Positions 1 to 8,748 of a stretch of DNA of 64,000 bases are shown here, piece by piece. Position 1 is the first letter of the stretch. Each line of letters begins with the position of its first letter. The translations under genes and the position numbers were made by a program. The notes below the pieces were generated by a model that was given only the letters and a program-made list of their open reading frames with translations, was not told where the DNA came from and did no database searches. The stretch is from Microvirga antarctica. Its GTDB lineage: Bacteria > Pseudomonadota > Alphaproteobacteria > Rhizobiales > Beijerinckiaceae. The stretch spans positions 163,358 through 227,357 of the forward strand of contig NZ_JAGEMM010000007.1 in assembly GCF_017921815.1 (NCBI RefSeq), given 5' to 3'.

Positions 1-1023
1 CGCACCGTCGTCATTCGAATCGAGACCGCGAGCGGTGCGGTGGGCTGGGGCGAGACTTACGGGATTGTCGCGCCAGGCGCCGTCATGGCCATCGTCGATG
101 ACCTCCTGGGGCCGTATGTGGTCGGGCGCGACCCGCGCGACGTGGTGGTGATCCATGAGGATCTCTACGATCTCATGCGGGTGCGCGGCTATACGGGCGG
201 GTTCTACCTGGACGCGCTGGCGGCCATCGATGTCGCTCTCTGGGATCTTTGCGGCAAACTTGCGAACCTGCCGCTCGTCAAGCTCCTCGGAGGCCAACGC
301 CACGAGACCCTCCCGGCCTACATATCCGGATTGCCGAAGCGCACACGGGCAGAGCGCGCCGCGTTTGCGATGGAGTGGCAGGCAAAGGGATTTTCCCGTT
401 TCAAGTTTGCGGCGCCGGTCGCCGATGACGGCCTTGCGGCCGAAATGGAGACCCTGCGCGAAGAGCTGGGTCCAGCCGCCCGGATTGCATGCGACATGCA
501 TTGGGCACACACGGCCGAGCAAGCCATCGGCGAGATCCGGGCGATGGAGCCGCACGGCTTGTGGTTCGCCGAAGCGCCCGTGAAGCCTGAGGACGTCGCG
601 GGCCTTGCGCACGTGGCTGCCCACGTCTCGACGACAGTCGCGGCAGGCGAAGAATGGCGTACGGTGTTCGATCTCGTCCCGCGGGTTGCGCAGCGCGCCT
701 GCGGCATCATTCAGCCGGAAATGGGCCACACGGGCATCACCGAATTTCTGCGCATCGCGCAATACGCGCAGGCCCACCACCTTGAGGTTATTCCGCACGC
801 CACGATCGGCATCGGGCTCTTCATGGCAGCAAGCCTTCACGCGAGCTCCGCGCTCTCGGCGGTCACGTGCCACGAATATCAACATTCGATCTTCGAACCG
901 AACCGGCGGCTCGTGACAGGGGATATGGATTGCCATGACGGCGTCTATACTCTGCCGACAGGGCCGGGTTTGGGCGTTGAGCCGTCCGAGGAGGCGCTGA
1001 GCCTTCTCCAACAATACAAATAA
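1..1023 (+). CDS. Enolase-superfamily sugar-acid dehydratase (MR/MLE subgroup), 5' truncated
   Basis: The reading frame is open from base 1, so the true start lies outside the window; 340 residues are visible. It looks like a mandelate racemase/muconate lactonizing-type enzyme, a Mg-dependent family that removes the alpha proton of carboxylate sugars and usually dehydrates aldonic or aldaric acids to 2-keto-3-deoxy acids. Candidate metal ligands are Asp165 (in CDMHW), Glu191 (in FAEAP) and Glu217 (in AAGEE). Lys135 (RFKFA) and His266 (IPHATIG) sit where the general acid/base residues of the barrel are expected. The C-terminal half-barrel is complete and ends at TAA. The binding protein of a sugar ABC importer follows 32 bases later, and a uronate-dehydrogenase-like gene and a lactonase lie downstream, so an aldarate or aldonate substrate (galactarate, glucarate, gluconate type) is inferred. 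Superfamily assignment is firm; the exact substrate is not. Confidence 0.85.
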   Translation, partial: RTVVIRIETASGAVGWGETYGIVAPGAVMAIVDDLLGPYVVGRDPRDVVVIHEDLYDLMRVRGYTGGFYLDALAAIDVALWDLCGKLANLPLVKLLGGQRHETLPAYISGLPKRTRAERAAFAMEWQAKGFSRFKFAAPVADDGLAAEMETLREELGPAARIACDMHWAHTAEQAIGEIRAMEPHGLWFAEAPVKPEDVAGLAHVAAHVSTTVAAGEEWRTVFDLVPRVAQRACGIIQPEMGHTGITEFLRIAQYAQAHHLEVIPHATIGIGLFMAASLHASSALSAVTCHEYQHSIFEPNRRLVTGDMDCHDGVYTLPTGPGLGVEPSEEALSLLQQYK

Positions 1024-1055
1024 CAAATCAGAACCCGCAACCGGAGGAATCGCCC

Positions 1056-2321
1056 ATGTTGAGAAAGAAACTGATCCTACTCGCCGCGTCCGCCGCCATC
1101 GCACTCAGCACCAACGCTGCACTGGCGCAGAGCAAGGTGTTGAAGTTCGTATCCTGGCAGAAGGACGAACGCGGCGTCGGCGACTGGTGGGCTTCCGTCA
1201 TCAAGGCCTTCGAGGAGGCCCATCCCGGCGTCAAGATCGAATGGACGAAGGTTGAGCGCGGCGCCTATTCGGATACGATGACGACCCTGTTCGCCGGCGG
1301 CACGCCGCCCGATATCGTTCACCTCGCGTCGTTCGAATTCCAGAAATTCGCCGAGAACGGCTGGCTTGAGCCGCTTGACCCGAAAATCAAGGAGTCGAAG
1401 CTCGATCTGACCGGCTGGGCCGGACAGGACACTTGTGTCTGGAACAAGCAGACCGTCTGCACCATGATGCTCTATTTCGGCTACTTCATGGCCTACAACG
1501 AGGACTTGCTGAAGAAAGAGGGTTTGTCGGTTCCAAAGACCTATGACGAATTTCTCGCTGCGGCACAAAAGACCACGAAGGATCTGAACGGGGACGGTAT
1601 CGTCGACCAATACGGAACCGGCCACGAGACCCGCGGTGGCGGCGGTCAGTACATGAGCGAGATGATGAACTACACGCTTGATGCTGGCGGCCGCTGGACG
1701 GATGAGAGCGGCAAGGTCACCATCAACACCCCTCAGATGATCGAGGGCCTGTCGCGCTGGAAGACGATCGTCAAGACCAGCCTGACACCTCGTGACATGT
1801 CGGCAGGTGAAGTGCGCCAGCTGTTCGCGGACGGAAAAATCGCCATGAAGACGGATGGCCCGTGGCTGTGGCCGATCATTCAGAAAGGCAAGGCAAAGGA
1901 CCAGATCAAGACCGCCATGGTGCCGTTCACTCCACCCGTCGGCGGCTCGTCCAACGTGCTGGCGATTGCGGCGGATATCTCGCCGGAGAACAAGAAGCTG
2001 GTGTGGGATTTCATCACCATCGCGACCTCGGACAAGTTCCAGTCGACCTACGCCACGCTGGGCGCATCGCCACCCCCGAGCCCCCGTGCGGACATCAGCG
2101 CTGCCAAGGCGGAGAACCCGAACTTCGACCTTCTCGTGCAAGCAACCCAGGCCGCCTCAAAGGCCAAGGTTGACCGCATTCCGAAGGGCCTGGAAATCCA
2201 GTTCAACGAATTCTCCAAGATGATCATGGAAGAATCGCAGCGCATGATCATCCAGGATCTGGACCCCAAGATCGTGGCAGCCACCATGCAGCAGAAGGCC
2301 GAAGCGCTTCAGAAGCAGTAG
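1056..2321 (+). CDS. Sugar ABC transporter substrate-binding protein (family 1)
   Basis: A 421-residue periplasmic solute-binding protein. A Sec signal peptide (MLRKK, then a hydrophobic run, ending near ALAQ-S at residue 25) is followed by a two-lobed family 1 body with typical elements such as GTPPDIVH, AYNEDLLKKEG and KIAMKTDGPW. Family members capture mono- or oligosaccharides or sugar acids for MalFGK-type importers. The start is supported by GGAGGA about 8 bases upstream. It lies between the dehydratase and the two permeases, and is followed by a perfect hairpin that may raise its expression relative to the membrane genes. The ligand cannot be read from sequence; the neighbours suggest a uronate, aldarate or related sugar. 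Confidence 0.93.
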   Translation: MLRKKLILLAASAAIALSTNAALAQSKVLKFVSWQKDERGVGDWWASVIKAFEEAHPGVKIEWTKVERGAYSDTMTTLFAGGTPPDIVHLASFEFQKFAENGWLEPLDPKIKESKLDLTGWAGQDTCVWNKQTVCTMMLYFGYFMAYNEDLLKKEGLSVPKTYDEFLAAAQKTTKDLNGDGIVDQYGTGHETRGGGGQYMSEMMNYTLDAGGRWTDESGKVTINTPQMIEGLSRWKTIVKTSLTPRDMSAGEVRQLFADGKIAMKTDGPWLWPIIQKGKAKDQIKTAMVPFTPPVGGSSNVLAIAADISPENKKLVWDFITIATSDKFQSTYATLGASPPPSPRADISAAKAENPNFDLLVQATQAASKAKVDRIPKGLEIQFNEFSKMIMEESQRMIIQDLDPKIVAATMQQKAEALQKQ

Positions 2322-2340
2322 CAGCCGCACTCATCCGCCA

Positions 2341-2365
2341 ACGGTCGCGCCGCCGGCGCGACCGT
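2341..2365 (+). terminator. Perfect 11-bp-stem hairpin between binding protein and permease genes
   Basis: ACGGTCGCGCC, a GCC loop and GGCGCGACCGT form a perfect 11-3-11 inverted repeat 20 bases after the binding-protein stop and 27 bases before the next start. There is no T tract, so it is more likely an mRNA-stabilising or attenuating hairpin than a full Rho-independent terminator. Such hairpins after binding-protein genes are a known way to give them more mRNA than their permeases. Confidence 0.6.
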
Positions 2366-2391
2366 CATCGACCTGGGATAACGGGGGGCTC

Positions 2392-3297
2392 ATGAAGCTC
2401 GGATTCAATCTCGATTTGGCACGACCAAGTCGCCGCCATTGGCTGGGCTATCTTCTCCTGGCGCCAGCCGTCATCCTGATCGCGCTCATCATCGTCTACC
2501 CGTTGCTCGTCTCCATCGACCTGTCGTTCCAGAACGTCAATATCGCTCGCCTGGATCAGCCGAGGAAGCCCTTCACGACGGCCAATTACGAGCGGCTGTT
2601 CAGCTCGCCGGATTTCTGGAACGCGACCTGGGTAACCTTGAAGCTGGTCGTCATCGTCAGCTTCTTCTGCTTCCTGCTCGGGCTCGGCACAGCGCTTCTC
2701 GTCAACAACAAGTTCAAGGGCCAGGCGCTGGCCCGCCTGCTCGTTGCCCTCCCATGGGCCGTGCCGGAAGTCGTGGCCGTGGTCATCTTCGCGTGGATGT
2801 TCGATTCCTCATTCGGGCTCATCAACTGGATCTTCATCAAGCTCGGCCTCATCGACACCACCGTGAGCTGGTTCTCGTCTCCCACGGCGGCCTTCATCGT
2901 CGTCTGCATCACGATGATCTGGAAGGGCTATCCGTTTGTGTCGATCATGATGCTGGCAGGCCTCCAATCGATCCCCGAGGATTTCTACAACGCGGCGCGC
3001 GTGGACGGTGCGAATGCGTGGCAGCGCCTGGTGAACATCACGATTCCGTCCCTCATGCCGGTGCTCGGAGTAACGCTCGTCCTCGTCATGCTGTGGGTCT
3101 TCCGCGACTTCTCCATCATCTACATCCTGACCGGCGGTGGTCCCCTCAAAGCGACGCAGACCCTGTCGATCATGACCTACGAACAAGCGTTCAGCTTCTT
3201 CAAGATGGGCTATGCGTCCGCCATCGGCGTCGTGACGCTGGTTGTGTGTGTGATCGCCAGCCGCCTGATGATCGGCCGCGCGCCGGACACTATTTGA
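2392..3297 (+). CDS. Sugar ABC transporter permease (MalF/UgpA type)
   Basis: A 301-residue inner-membrane permease of the MalF/UgpA class. A basic N-terminus leads into the first membrane helix (GYLLLAPAVILIALIIVYPL, residues about 20-39), and several further hydrophobic spans follow. The cytoplasmic EAA loop that contacts the ATPase is visible as NAARVDGANAW followed by ITIPSLMP around residues 200-225. It pairs with the next permease, which starts 7 bases after this stop. AACGGGGGGCTC upstream of the ATG provides a G-rich ribosome binding site. Function as half of the sugar channel is secure from family and context. Confidence 0.93.
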   Translation: MKLGFNLDLARPSRRHWLGYLLLAPAVILIALIIVYPLLVSIDLSFQNVNIARLDQPRKPFTTANYERLFSSPDFWNATWVTLKLVVIVSFFCFLLGLGTALLVNNKFKGQALARLLVALPWAVPEVVAVVIFAWMFDSSFGLINWIFIKLGLIDTTVSWFSSPTAAFIVVCITMIWKGYPFVSIMMLAGLQSIPEDFYNAARVDGANAWQRLVNITIPSLMPVLGVTLVLVMLWVFRDFSIIYILTGGGPLKATQTLSIMTYEQAFSFFKMGYASAIGVVTLVVCVIASRLMIGRAPDTI

Positions 3298-3304
3298 AGG
3301 GCTC

Positions 3305-4141
3305 ATGGTCATGAAAACCCGCTCGCTCAACCGCATTATTCTCTACGCTTCCGTCGTGGCCGTGTGTGCGTTTCTGGTCTTCCCGATCTATTGGCTGTTT
3401 ATCACCGCGATCTCGCCACCCGATCAATTGCGCGCGTTGCCGCCAAAATTCTGGCCGGACGTCCCGCGCTGGGATGTCTTTGCCGCGATCATCCGCGAAC
3501 GGCCGCTGCTCCTGTGGCTCAGCAACTCGGCGCTTGCTGCCCTGGGCAGCGTCATCATCTCGATGGCCGTGTCGGTCCTTGCAGGCTACAGCCTGTCGCG
3601 GTTCAGGGTCCGTGGTGGCCAATCCCTCGGACTTTTCATTCTGACGGCCAAGATGCTGCCGGCCACCCTGCTGGTCATTCCCTTGTTCGGCATCTTCCGG
3701 TCCGTCGATCTCATCGGTAGCCTGTGGTCGATCATTCTGGCTCACGCGACGCTGATCATCCCGTTCACGACGTGGATGTTGAAGGGCTATTTCGACACCA
3801 TCCCGCGCGAGCTTGAACAGGCCGCCATGGTGGATGGCTGTTCACCCTTCGGCGCCATGGTCCGCGTGATCCTGCCGGTCTCGGCGCCTGGCCTGGCCGC
3901 GACGGCTCTCTATGGCTTCGTGCTGTCGTGGTCGGATTATGCTTATGCTCGCACCTTCCTGACGAACGCCCAAACAAACTGGACGGCCAATCTCGGCATC
4001 ACCACCATGAAGGGCGAGTACATCTCGAACTGGGCCGATATCTCGGCTGCGTCGATCCTCGTCGCCCTTCCGGTCGTCGTCATTTATCTCTTTCTCGAGC
4101 GCTATCTCGTTGGCGGTTTGACCGCTGGCGCGGAAAAGTAG
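3305..4141 (+). CDS. Sugar ABC transporter permease (MalG/UgpE type)
   Basis: A 278-residue MalG-class permease, the partner of the preceding gene. The N-terminal span (IILYASVVAVCAFLVFPIYW) is followed by further membrane helices and by the EAA motif QAAMVDGCSPFG with VILPVSAPG near residues 172-195, which docks with the ATP-binding subunit. An in-frame ATG two codons downstream (3311) is an equally possible start; AAGGGCTC precedes the first one. The gene lies 7 bases after the MalF-like gene and 12 bases before the ATPase, consistent with one transcript. Confidence 0.93.
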   Translation: MVMKTRSLNRIILYASVVAVCAFLVFPIYWLFITAISPPDQLRALPPKFWPDVPRWDVFAAIIRERPLLLWLSNSALAALGSVIISMAVSVLAGYSLSRFRVRGGQSLGLFILTAKMLPATLLVIPLFGIFRSVDLIGSLWSIILAHATLIIPFTTWMLKGYFDTIPRELEQAAMVDGCSPFGAMVRVILPVSAPGLAATALYGFVLSWSDYAYARTFLTNAQTNWTANLGITTMKGEYISNWADISAASILVALPVVVIYLFLERYLVGGLTAGAEK

Positions 4142-4153
4142 TGGAGTCGCCTG

Positions 4154-5278
4154 ATGGCCGGTATTCGCATTGAGCACGTGACCAAAACCTATGGCTCGCT
4201 GAGCGTGCTCAAAGACTTCTCTCTCGATATCGCGGACGGCGAGTTCGTGGTGTTTGTCGGTCCTTCCGGCTGCGGCAAGTCCACCATGCTCAAGATTCTT
4301 GCGGGCCTTGAGGAGGCGTCCTCAGGGACCGTGCACATCGGGGGACGCGACGTCACCGACATGGCACCCGGTGATCGCGACATCGCCATGGTGTTCCAGA
4401 ACTATGCGCTCTATCCGCATCTGACGGTCCGCAAGAATATGGGCTTCGGCCTGAAGATGCGGGGAACGCCGGCGGATGTGATCGATCAGCGGGTGGCCAA
4501 TGCGGCCAAAATTCTCGGCATCGATCATCTTCTCGATCGGCGGCCAAAAGCGCTTTCCGGGGGCCAGCGCCAGCGTGTAGCCCTGGGACGCGCCATCGTG
4601 CGCGAGCCGCAGGCCTTTCTGATGGACGAGCCTTTGTCCAATCTGGACGCCAAGCTGCGCGTTCACACGCGCGCCGAGATCAGCGCGCTTCACCATCGGC
4701 TGGGCGTCACCACGATCTATGTGACGCACGACCAGATCGAGGCCATGACTATGGCCGATCGGATCGTGATCATGAAAGATGGGCTGATCCAACAGATCGC
4801 GGATCCGGACACGATGTTCCGACGGCCGGCCAATCTCTTCGTTGCCGGATTCATCGGCTCTCCCGGCATGAACTTTCTGCGGTCGCCAGTCTTTGACCGT
4901 GCCGGCGTTCCGACGGTACGCCTCTTCGGCCGGGAGGTCGCCCTGCAGGCTTCCGCTTCCCTCGTCGGCCGCGACATTGTCGTCGGTCTGCGCCCCGAGC
5001 ATATCGCCGCCGGGGCCGGGCCCGTCACGTTCGAGGTGCAACCGCGGCTGGTGGAAAGCCTCGGCAGCGAGAAATACGTCTATCTGGACGTGCCGGAAGA
5101 GAATCGAACGCAGGTCGCACGCATCGAGAACAGTGATGACGAGGAGCGTCCTACTGACACGATCATTGCCAGGCTGATCAATCCGGATGAGCGGGCAATC
5201 GGCAAGCACATCACTCTCTCGTTCGACCCCGCGCACCTGCATCTCTTCGATGCGAAGACCGAAATCGCCATACAGTGA
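4154..5278 (+). CDS. Sugar ABC transporter ATP-binding protein (MalK/UgpC type)
   Basis: A 374-residue CUT1-family ATPase. Visible motifs in order are Walker A GPSGCGKST (about 37-45), the Q-loop VFQNYALYPHLTV, the signature LSGGQRQRVALGRA, Walker B FLMDEPLSNLD and the switch histidine in VTHDQIEAM. A C-terminal TOBE/OB extension of about 130 residues (GLRPEHI onwards) is typical of MalK-like subunits. The C-terminus is somewhat divergent, with an acidic stretch DDEERPTD. It energises the two permeases just upstream, completing an importer of one binding protein, two permeases and one ATPase. The next gene starts 10 bases after its stop. Confidence 0.94.
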   Translation: MAGIRIEHVTKTYGSLSVLKDFSLDIADGEFVVFVGPSGCGKSTMLKILAGLEEASSGTVHIGGRDVTDMAPGDRDIAMVFQNYALYPHLTVRKNMGFGLKMRGTPADVIDQRVANAAKILGIDHLLDRRPKALSGGQRQRVALGRAIVREPQAFLMDEPLSNLDAKLRVHTRAEISALHHRLGVTTIYVTHDQIEAMTMADRIVIMKDGLIQQIADPDTMFRRPANLFVAGFIGSPGMNFLRSPVFDRAGVPTVRLFGREVALQASASLVGRDIVVGLRPEHIAAGAGPVTFEVQPRLVESLGSEKYVYLDVPEENRTQVARIENSDDEERPTDTIIARLINPDERAIGKHITLSFDPAHLHLFDAKTEIAIQ

Positions 5279-5288
5279 GAAGACGACC

Positions 5289-6275
5289 ATGACCATTGTT
5301 GTGACCGGAAGCGCAGGCCGGGTCGGCTCGAAAGTCGCGCAGCGCCTTCTCGCTATGGGCGAGCGGGTGACCGGGTTTGATCTCAAGCCTTCGGGCATTG
5401 CCCACGCGGGCTACCGTGAGGTGACCGGAGCGTTTGATGACCGGGAAGCCGCAGCCGATGCGGTGACAGGCGCGCGGGCCATCCTCCATCTCGGCGCCTT
5501 CATGTCATGGCTCCCGGCCGATTCCGAGAAACTGCACCGCGCCAATGTCGACGGGACGCGGATCCTTCTTGAGGAGGCAGCCAAGGTCAAGCCCGAGCGC
5601 GTCATCTTTGCAAGTTCAGGGGAGGTCTATCCCGAGAACGTGCCGGATTACCTTCCAGTTGACGAGAACCACCCACTCAAGCCGCGTTCACCCTATGGGC
5701 TCACAAAGCTTCTGGGCGAAGAGCTTGTCCGCTTCACCGAACGGGTGGCAGGAATTCCTGCAACGATTCTGCGCTTCTCGCACACGCAGGATGCCGTGGA
5801 ACTGCTGGACCCCGCGAGTTTTCTCTCCGGCCCGCGCTTCTTTCTGCACGCGAAGATTCGTCAGCAGGAGAGCTTCGGCAATACCGCGGCTGTTGCCCTG
5901 CTCAAGGCGATTGATGACGGCACCGAGACACTCGTCATCTCACGCAACGAGAATGGGCGACCGTTCAAGATGCACATCACCGACACACGGGACATGATCG
6001 ACGGGATCCTGCTGTCGCTTTCCAACGAGAAAGCGGCTGGGCGAACCTACAATCTCGGCGCGACGGCCCCAGTCGACTTTTCCGCGGCCATGCCGTTGAT
6101 GGCAGAATTGACGAAGTTGCCCATAAAGACCATCGATCTGCCAGGAAGCGGCGTATTCTATGAGACATCGAACGCGCGGATCCGCAACGAGCTGGGATTT
6201 GAGCCACAATGGACAATCGACCGCATGATCGCCGAGGCGGCCGCAGCCTGGAACAGCAGGATGCAAGCCGCCTGA
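5289..6275 (+). CDS. NAD-dependent epimerase/dehydratase-fold oxidoreductase, uronate-dehydrogenase-like
   Basis: A 328-residue extended-SDR enzyme. The N-terminus carries the NAD-binding glycine motif TGSAGRVG (residues about 6-13) and an acidic residue ending beta-2 (GFDLK). The catalytic Tyr-x3-Lys is in YGLTK, preceded by SSGEVYP. Uronate dehydrogenases of this fold oxidise glucuronate or galacturonate to aldaro-lactone. A lactonase domain in the next gene and an enolase-superfamily dehydratase upstream support that role, but 4-epimerase or other activity cannot be excluded. I chose the ATG at 5289 because the longer in-frame extension (from 5187) overlaps the ATPase gene by about 90 bases and lies before the fold begins. 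The next gene begins 2 bases after this stop. Confidence 0.82.
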   Translation: MTIVVTGSAGRVGSKVAQRLLAMGERVTGFDLKPSGIAHAGYREVTGAFDDREAAADAVTGARAILHLGAFMSWLPADSEKLHRANVDGTRILLEEAAKVKPERVIFASSGEVYPENVPDYLPVDENHPLKPRSPYGLTKLLGEELVRFTERVAGIPATILRFSHTQDAVELLDPASFLSGPRFFLHAKIRQQESFGNTAAVALLKAIDDGTETLVISRNENGRPFKMHITDTRDMIDGILLSLSNEKAAGRTYNLGATAPVDFSAAMPLMAELTKLPIKTIDLPGSGVFYETSNARIRNELGFEPQWTIDRMIAEAAAAWNSRMQAA

Positions 6276-6277
6276 CG

Positions 6278-7987
6278 ATGGAGAGCGCGCATGTTCCGAC
6301 ACCCGAGGAGCGTGACGTTCCGACCGGCGCGGCCGCCCTCGCCAAAGGGCTCTATCTGCTCGAGGTGATCGGCGAGCAGGCAAGCCCGCCTCGCTTCAAG
6401 GATCTTCAGGCGGCAACGAACCTGTCCAAGGGGACGCTGGCGCGCATGCTGAACACCCTGGTGCTGTTTCGCCTGGTGAGACACGAGGAAAGCGACAACA
6501 CCTATCGCCTCGGCAACCGGCTCTTCGAACTCGCCCATCGCGTCTGGGAGTCGTTTGACCTACGCGGAGCAGCCACGCCCGTCCTGGATCGACTGGCGGA
6601 CGAAACGCGCGAGACGGTTGCCCTCTGCTCCGTCGACAACAACGAGGTGTTGTACATTGATCAGAAGAGCCGCGGCGGCGCATTCGGCTTTCGCATCGAA
6701 ATCGGTCGGCGCGCTCCCCTGCACTGCACGGCTGGGGGCAAGACACTGCTCGCGTTTGCGTCCCCGCACGAGCGGCGCGCCATGCTCGACCATCTCCCTC
6801 TGGAGCGGTTCACCGATCGGACGATCACCGACGACGAGGCGCTCGTCGCCGACCTCGCTCTCGTGCGCGCCCGCGGCTACGCAATCTCGCTCGAGGAGCA
6901 CGTGTCGGGAGTCGTTTCCGTGGCGGCTCCGATTTTCGACCATACGGGACGGGCTGTCGCCGCCATCGGCGTCTTCGGGCCGAGCTCGCGCCTGTCGCAT
7001 GATCGACTTCACACGACCGGGCGAGATCTCATGGCAGCCGCGCGCCAGATTTCGGGAAATGTGGGTGCGATGCCGATGAACATCACACCCCAGACGCGAA
7101 CGCGGCCTGTCGCCGACAGCGAGGCGGAATGCGTGCTTCCATGGGGAGCGCATCTGGCTGAGGGGCCGGTCTGGATTCCCCACGAAAAGCGTCTTTACTG
7201 GGTGGATATTCTGGCTCCATCGGTCCATCGCTTCGACCCTGCAACGCGAGCCAACGAAGAAATTCTGCTTCCCCGTCTCGTCAGCGCAGTGGTTCCCCGT
7301 CGCGGAGGCGGACTTGCGGCGTTGACGCAAGACGGTCTGGAAGCCCTTCAGTTCGAAACGGGCAAACTCGAGCCCCTCGTCGATCCCGAGGCCGAGATTG
7401 CCGATAACCGTTTCAACGACGGCAAGTGCGACCGGCTGGGTCGGCTTTGGGCCGGCACCATGCGGCTGGATGCGAGCCGTGCCACTGGCGGTTTGTACCG
7501 GATCGCCGGCGACAAAACCTGGAACCGGATGGCGAACGGCTTTACCGTCGCCAACGGCCTCGATTGGAGTCCTGACGGCCGCACATTCTACTTTGCGGAT
7601 TCCGTTCCGGGGCGCATCTACGCCTACGACTTCGATCTCTCGTCAGGCACCATCGAGAACCGGCGCGTCTTTGCCGAGGTCGATCCCAACGAGGGTCGGC
7701 CGGATGGGCTCGCCGTCGATAGCCAGGGATTTGTCTGGTGCGCGATCTGGGATGGCTGGTGCGTGCGCCGCTACGCGCCAGACGGGAAACGGGAACGGGA
7801 ACTGCGTCTGCCGGTGCCTCGCCCGACCAGCGTGGCGTTCGGCGGCGATGACTTCAAGACGATGTTCATCACCACGGCAAGGATCCGCCTGCCCTCGCGC
7901 GTTCTGGCAGAGGCGCCGTTTTCCGGTGGATTGTTTGCGGCTCCTGCGCCAGCAGCAGGCCTGCCTGTTTCAGAGTTCGCCGGCTGA
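6278..7987 (+). CDS. IclR-family regulator fused to SMP-30/gluconolactonase
   Basis: One 569-residue protein with two recognisable halves. Residues about 15-75 form an IclR winged helix (NLSKGTLARMLNTL is the recognition region). Residues about 90-260 form the IclR effector-binding domain (TAGGKTLLAF, ARGYAISLEEHVSGVVSVAAPIF). From about residue 285 an SMP-30 beta-propeller follows. Its candidate metal ligands are all present: Glu in LAEGPVW, Asn in VANGLDWSPDG and Asp in RPDGLAVDSQG. The junction is a short polar linker (NITPQTRTRPV). SMP-30 enzymes hydrolyse sugar lactones, so the lactonase half fits the product of the preceding dehydrogenase, while the IclR half probably controls the operon. 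An ATG at 6209 would overlap the previous gene, so 6278 is preferred. I see no stop or frame slip between the halves. Confidence 0.88.
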   Translation: MESAHVPTPEERDVPTGAAALAKGLYLLEVIGEQASPPRFKDLQAATNLSKGTLARMLNTLVLFRLVRHEESDNTYRLGNRLFELAHRVWESFDLRGAATPVLDRLADETRETVALCSVDNNEVLYIDQKSRGGAFGFRIEIGRRAPLHCTAGGKTLLAFASPHERRAMLDHLPLERFTDRTITDDEALVADLALVRARGYAISLEEHVSGVVSVAAPIFDHTGRAVAAIGVFGPSSRLSHDRLHTTGRDLMAAARQISGNVGAMPMNITPQTRTRPVADSEAECVLPWGAHLAEGPVWIPHEKRLYWVDILAPSVHRFDPATRANEEILLPRLVSAVVPRRGGGLAALTQDGLEALQFETGKLEPLVDPEAEIADNRFNDGKCDRLGRLWAGTMRLDASRATGGLYRIAGDKTWNRMANGFTVANGLDWSPDGRTFYFADSVPGRIYAYDFDLSSGTIENRRVFAEVDPNEGRPDGLAVDSQGFVWCAIWDGWCVRRYAPDGKRERELRLPVPRPTSVAFGGDDFKTMFITTARIRLPSRVLAEAPFSGGLFAAPAPAAGLPVSEFAG

Positions 7988-8745
7988 TGACTGCGATCTA
8001 TCCTGACCTCGCCGGCCGGACTGCGCTCGTCACCGGAGGTGCTGACGGAATCGGGCGAGCGGTTGTAGAAGCGTTCGCGGCCCAGGGGATGACGGTTGCG
8101 TTCTTGGATATCAACCGCCACGCGGGTGAAGCTCTTGCCACAGAACTTTGCGGGAAGGGTCATCAGGCATTCTTCGGTTGCGTCGACTTGCGTGACGTCC
8201 CTGCAACGATTGCGGCGATTGCGCATCTGCGAGAGACCGCTGGCGCATTTTCCATCTGTGTGAACAATGCCGGCCACGACGAGCGCCACCGTTTCGCGGA
8301 CCTCTCTGTGGCGGAATGGGACGAACGATTTGCGGTCAATCTTCGCCCGATGATGTTCGTCAGTCAGTCAGTAACCGACGACATGCGGCAGCGCGGCTGC
8401 GGCTCGATCATCAACCTCGGTTCCACATCCTGGATGCAGGGAGCCCCCGGTCTCATCGCCTACACCACGGCCAAATCAGCCGTGATCGGATTCACGAGAT
8501 CACTGGCGCGAGAGGTCGGCTCGGATGGAATCCGGGTGAACTGCGTGACGCCCGGCTGGGTGATGACAGAACGTCAGCGGACGCGGTGGTTCACGCCGGA
8601 AAAGTGGGAGGCCGCACAGGCCCGCCAATCCATCAAGGGCGAGATCAGGCCGGCCGATGTGGCGGCGATGATCTTGTTCCTGGCGTCGGACCAATCGCGC
8701 ATGTGCACTGGGCAGAATTTCATTGTGGATGCCGGTGTTGTCTGA
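7987..8745 (+). CDS. Short-chain dehydrogenase/reductase (SDR)
   Basis: A 252-residue classical SDR. The cofactor motif TGGADGIG lies near residue 15, an Asp after beta-2 (AFLDINRH) points to NAD(H), NNAGHDER follows, and the catalytic Ser with YTTAK near residues 155-160 is complete. The C-terminus ends with the usual GQNFIVDAG region. Its start overlaps the stop of the IclR-lactonase gene by one base (TGATG), so translation is probably coupled. Within the sugar-acid operon it may oxidise a sugar or keto-deoxy acid alcohol group; the substrate is not readable from sequence. The next gene begins 3 bases after the stop. Confidence 0.88.
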   Translation: MTAIYPDLAGRTALVTGGADGIGRAVVEAFAAQGMTVAFLDINRHAGEALATELCGKGHQAFFGCVDLRDVPATIAAIAHLRETAGAFSICVNNAGHDERHRFADLSVAEWDERFAVNLRPMMFVSQSVTDDMRQRGCGSIINLGSTSWMQGAPGLIAYTTAKSAVIGFTRSLAREVGSDGIRVNCVTPGWVMTERQRTRWFTPEKWEAAQARQSIKGEIRPADVAAMILFLASDQSRMCTGQNFIVDAGVV

Positions 8746-8748
8746 ACC

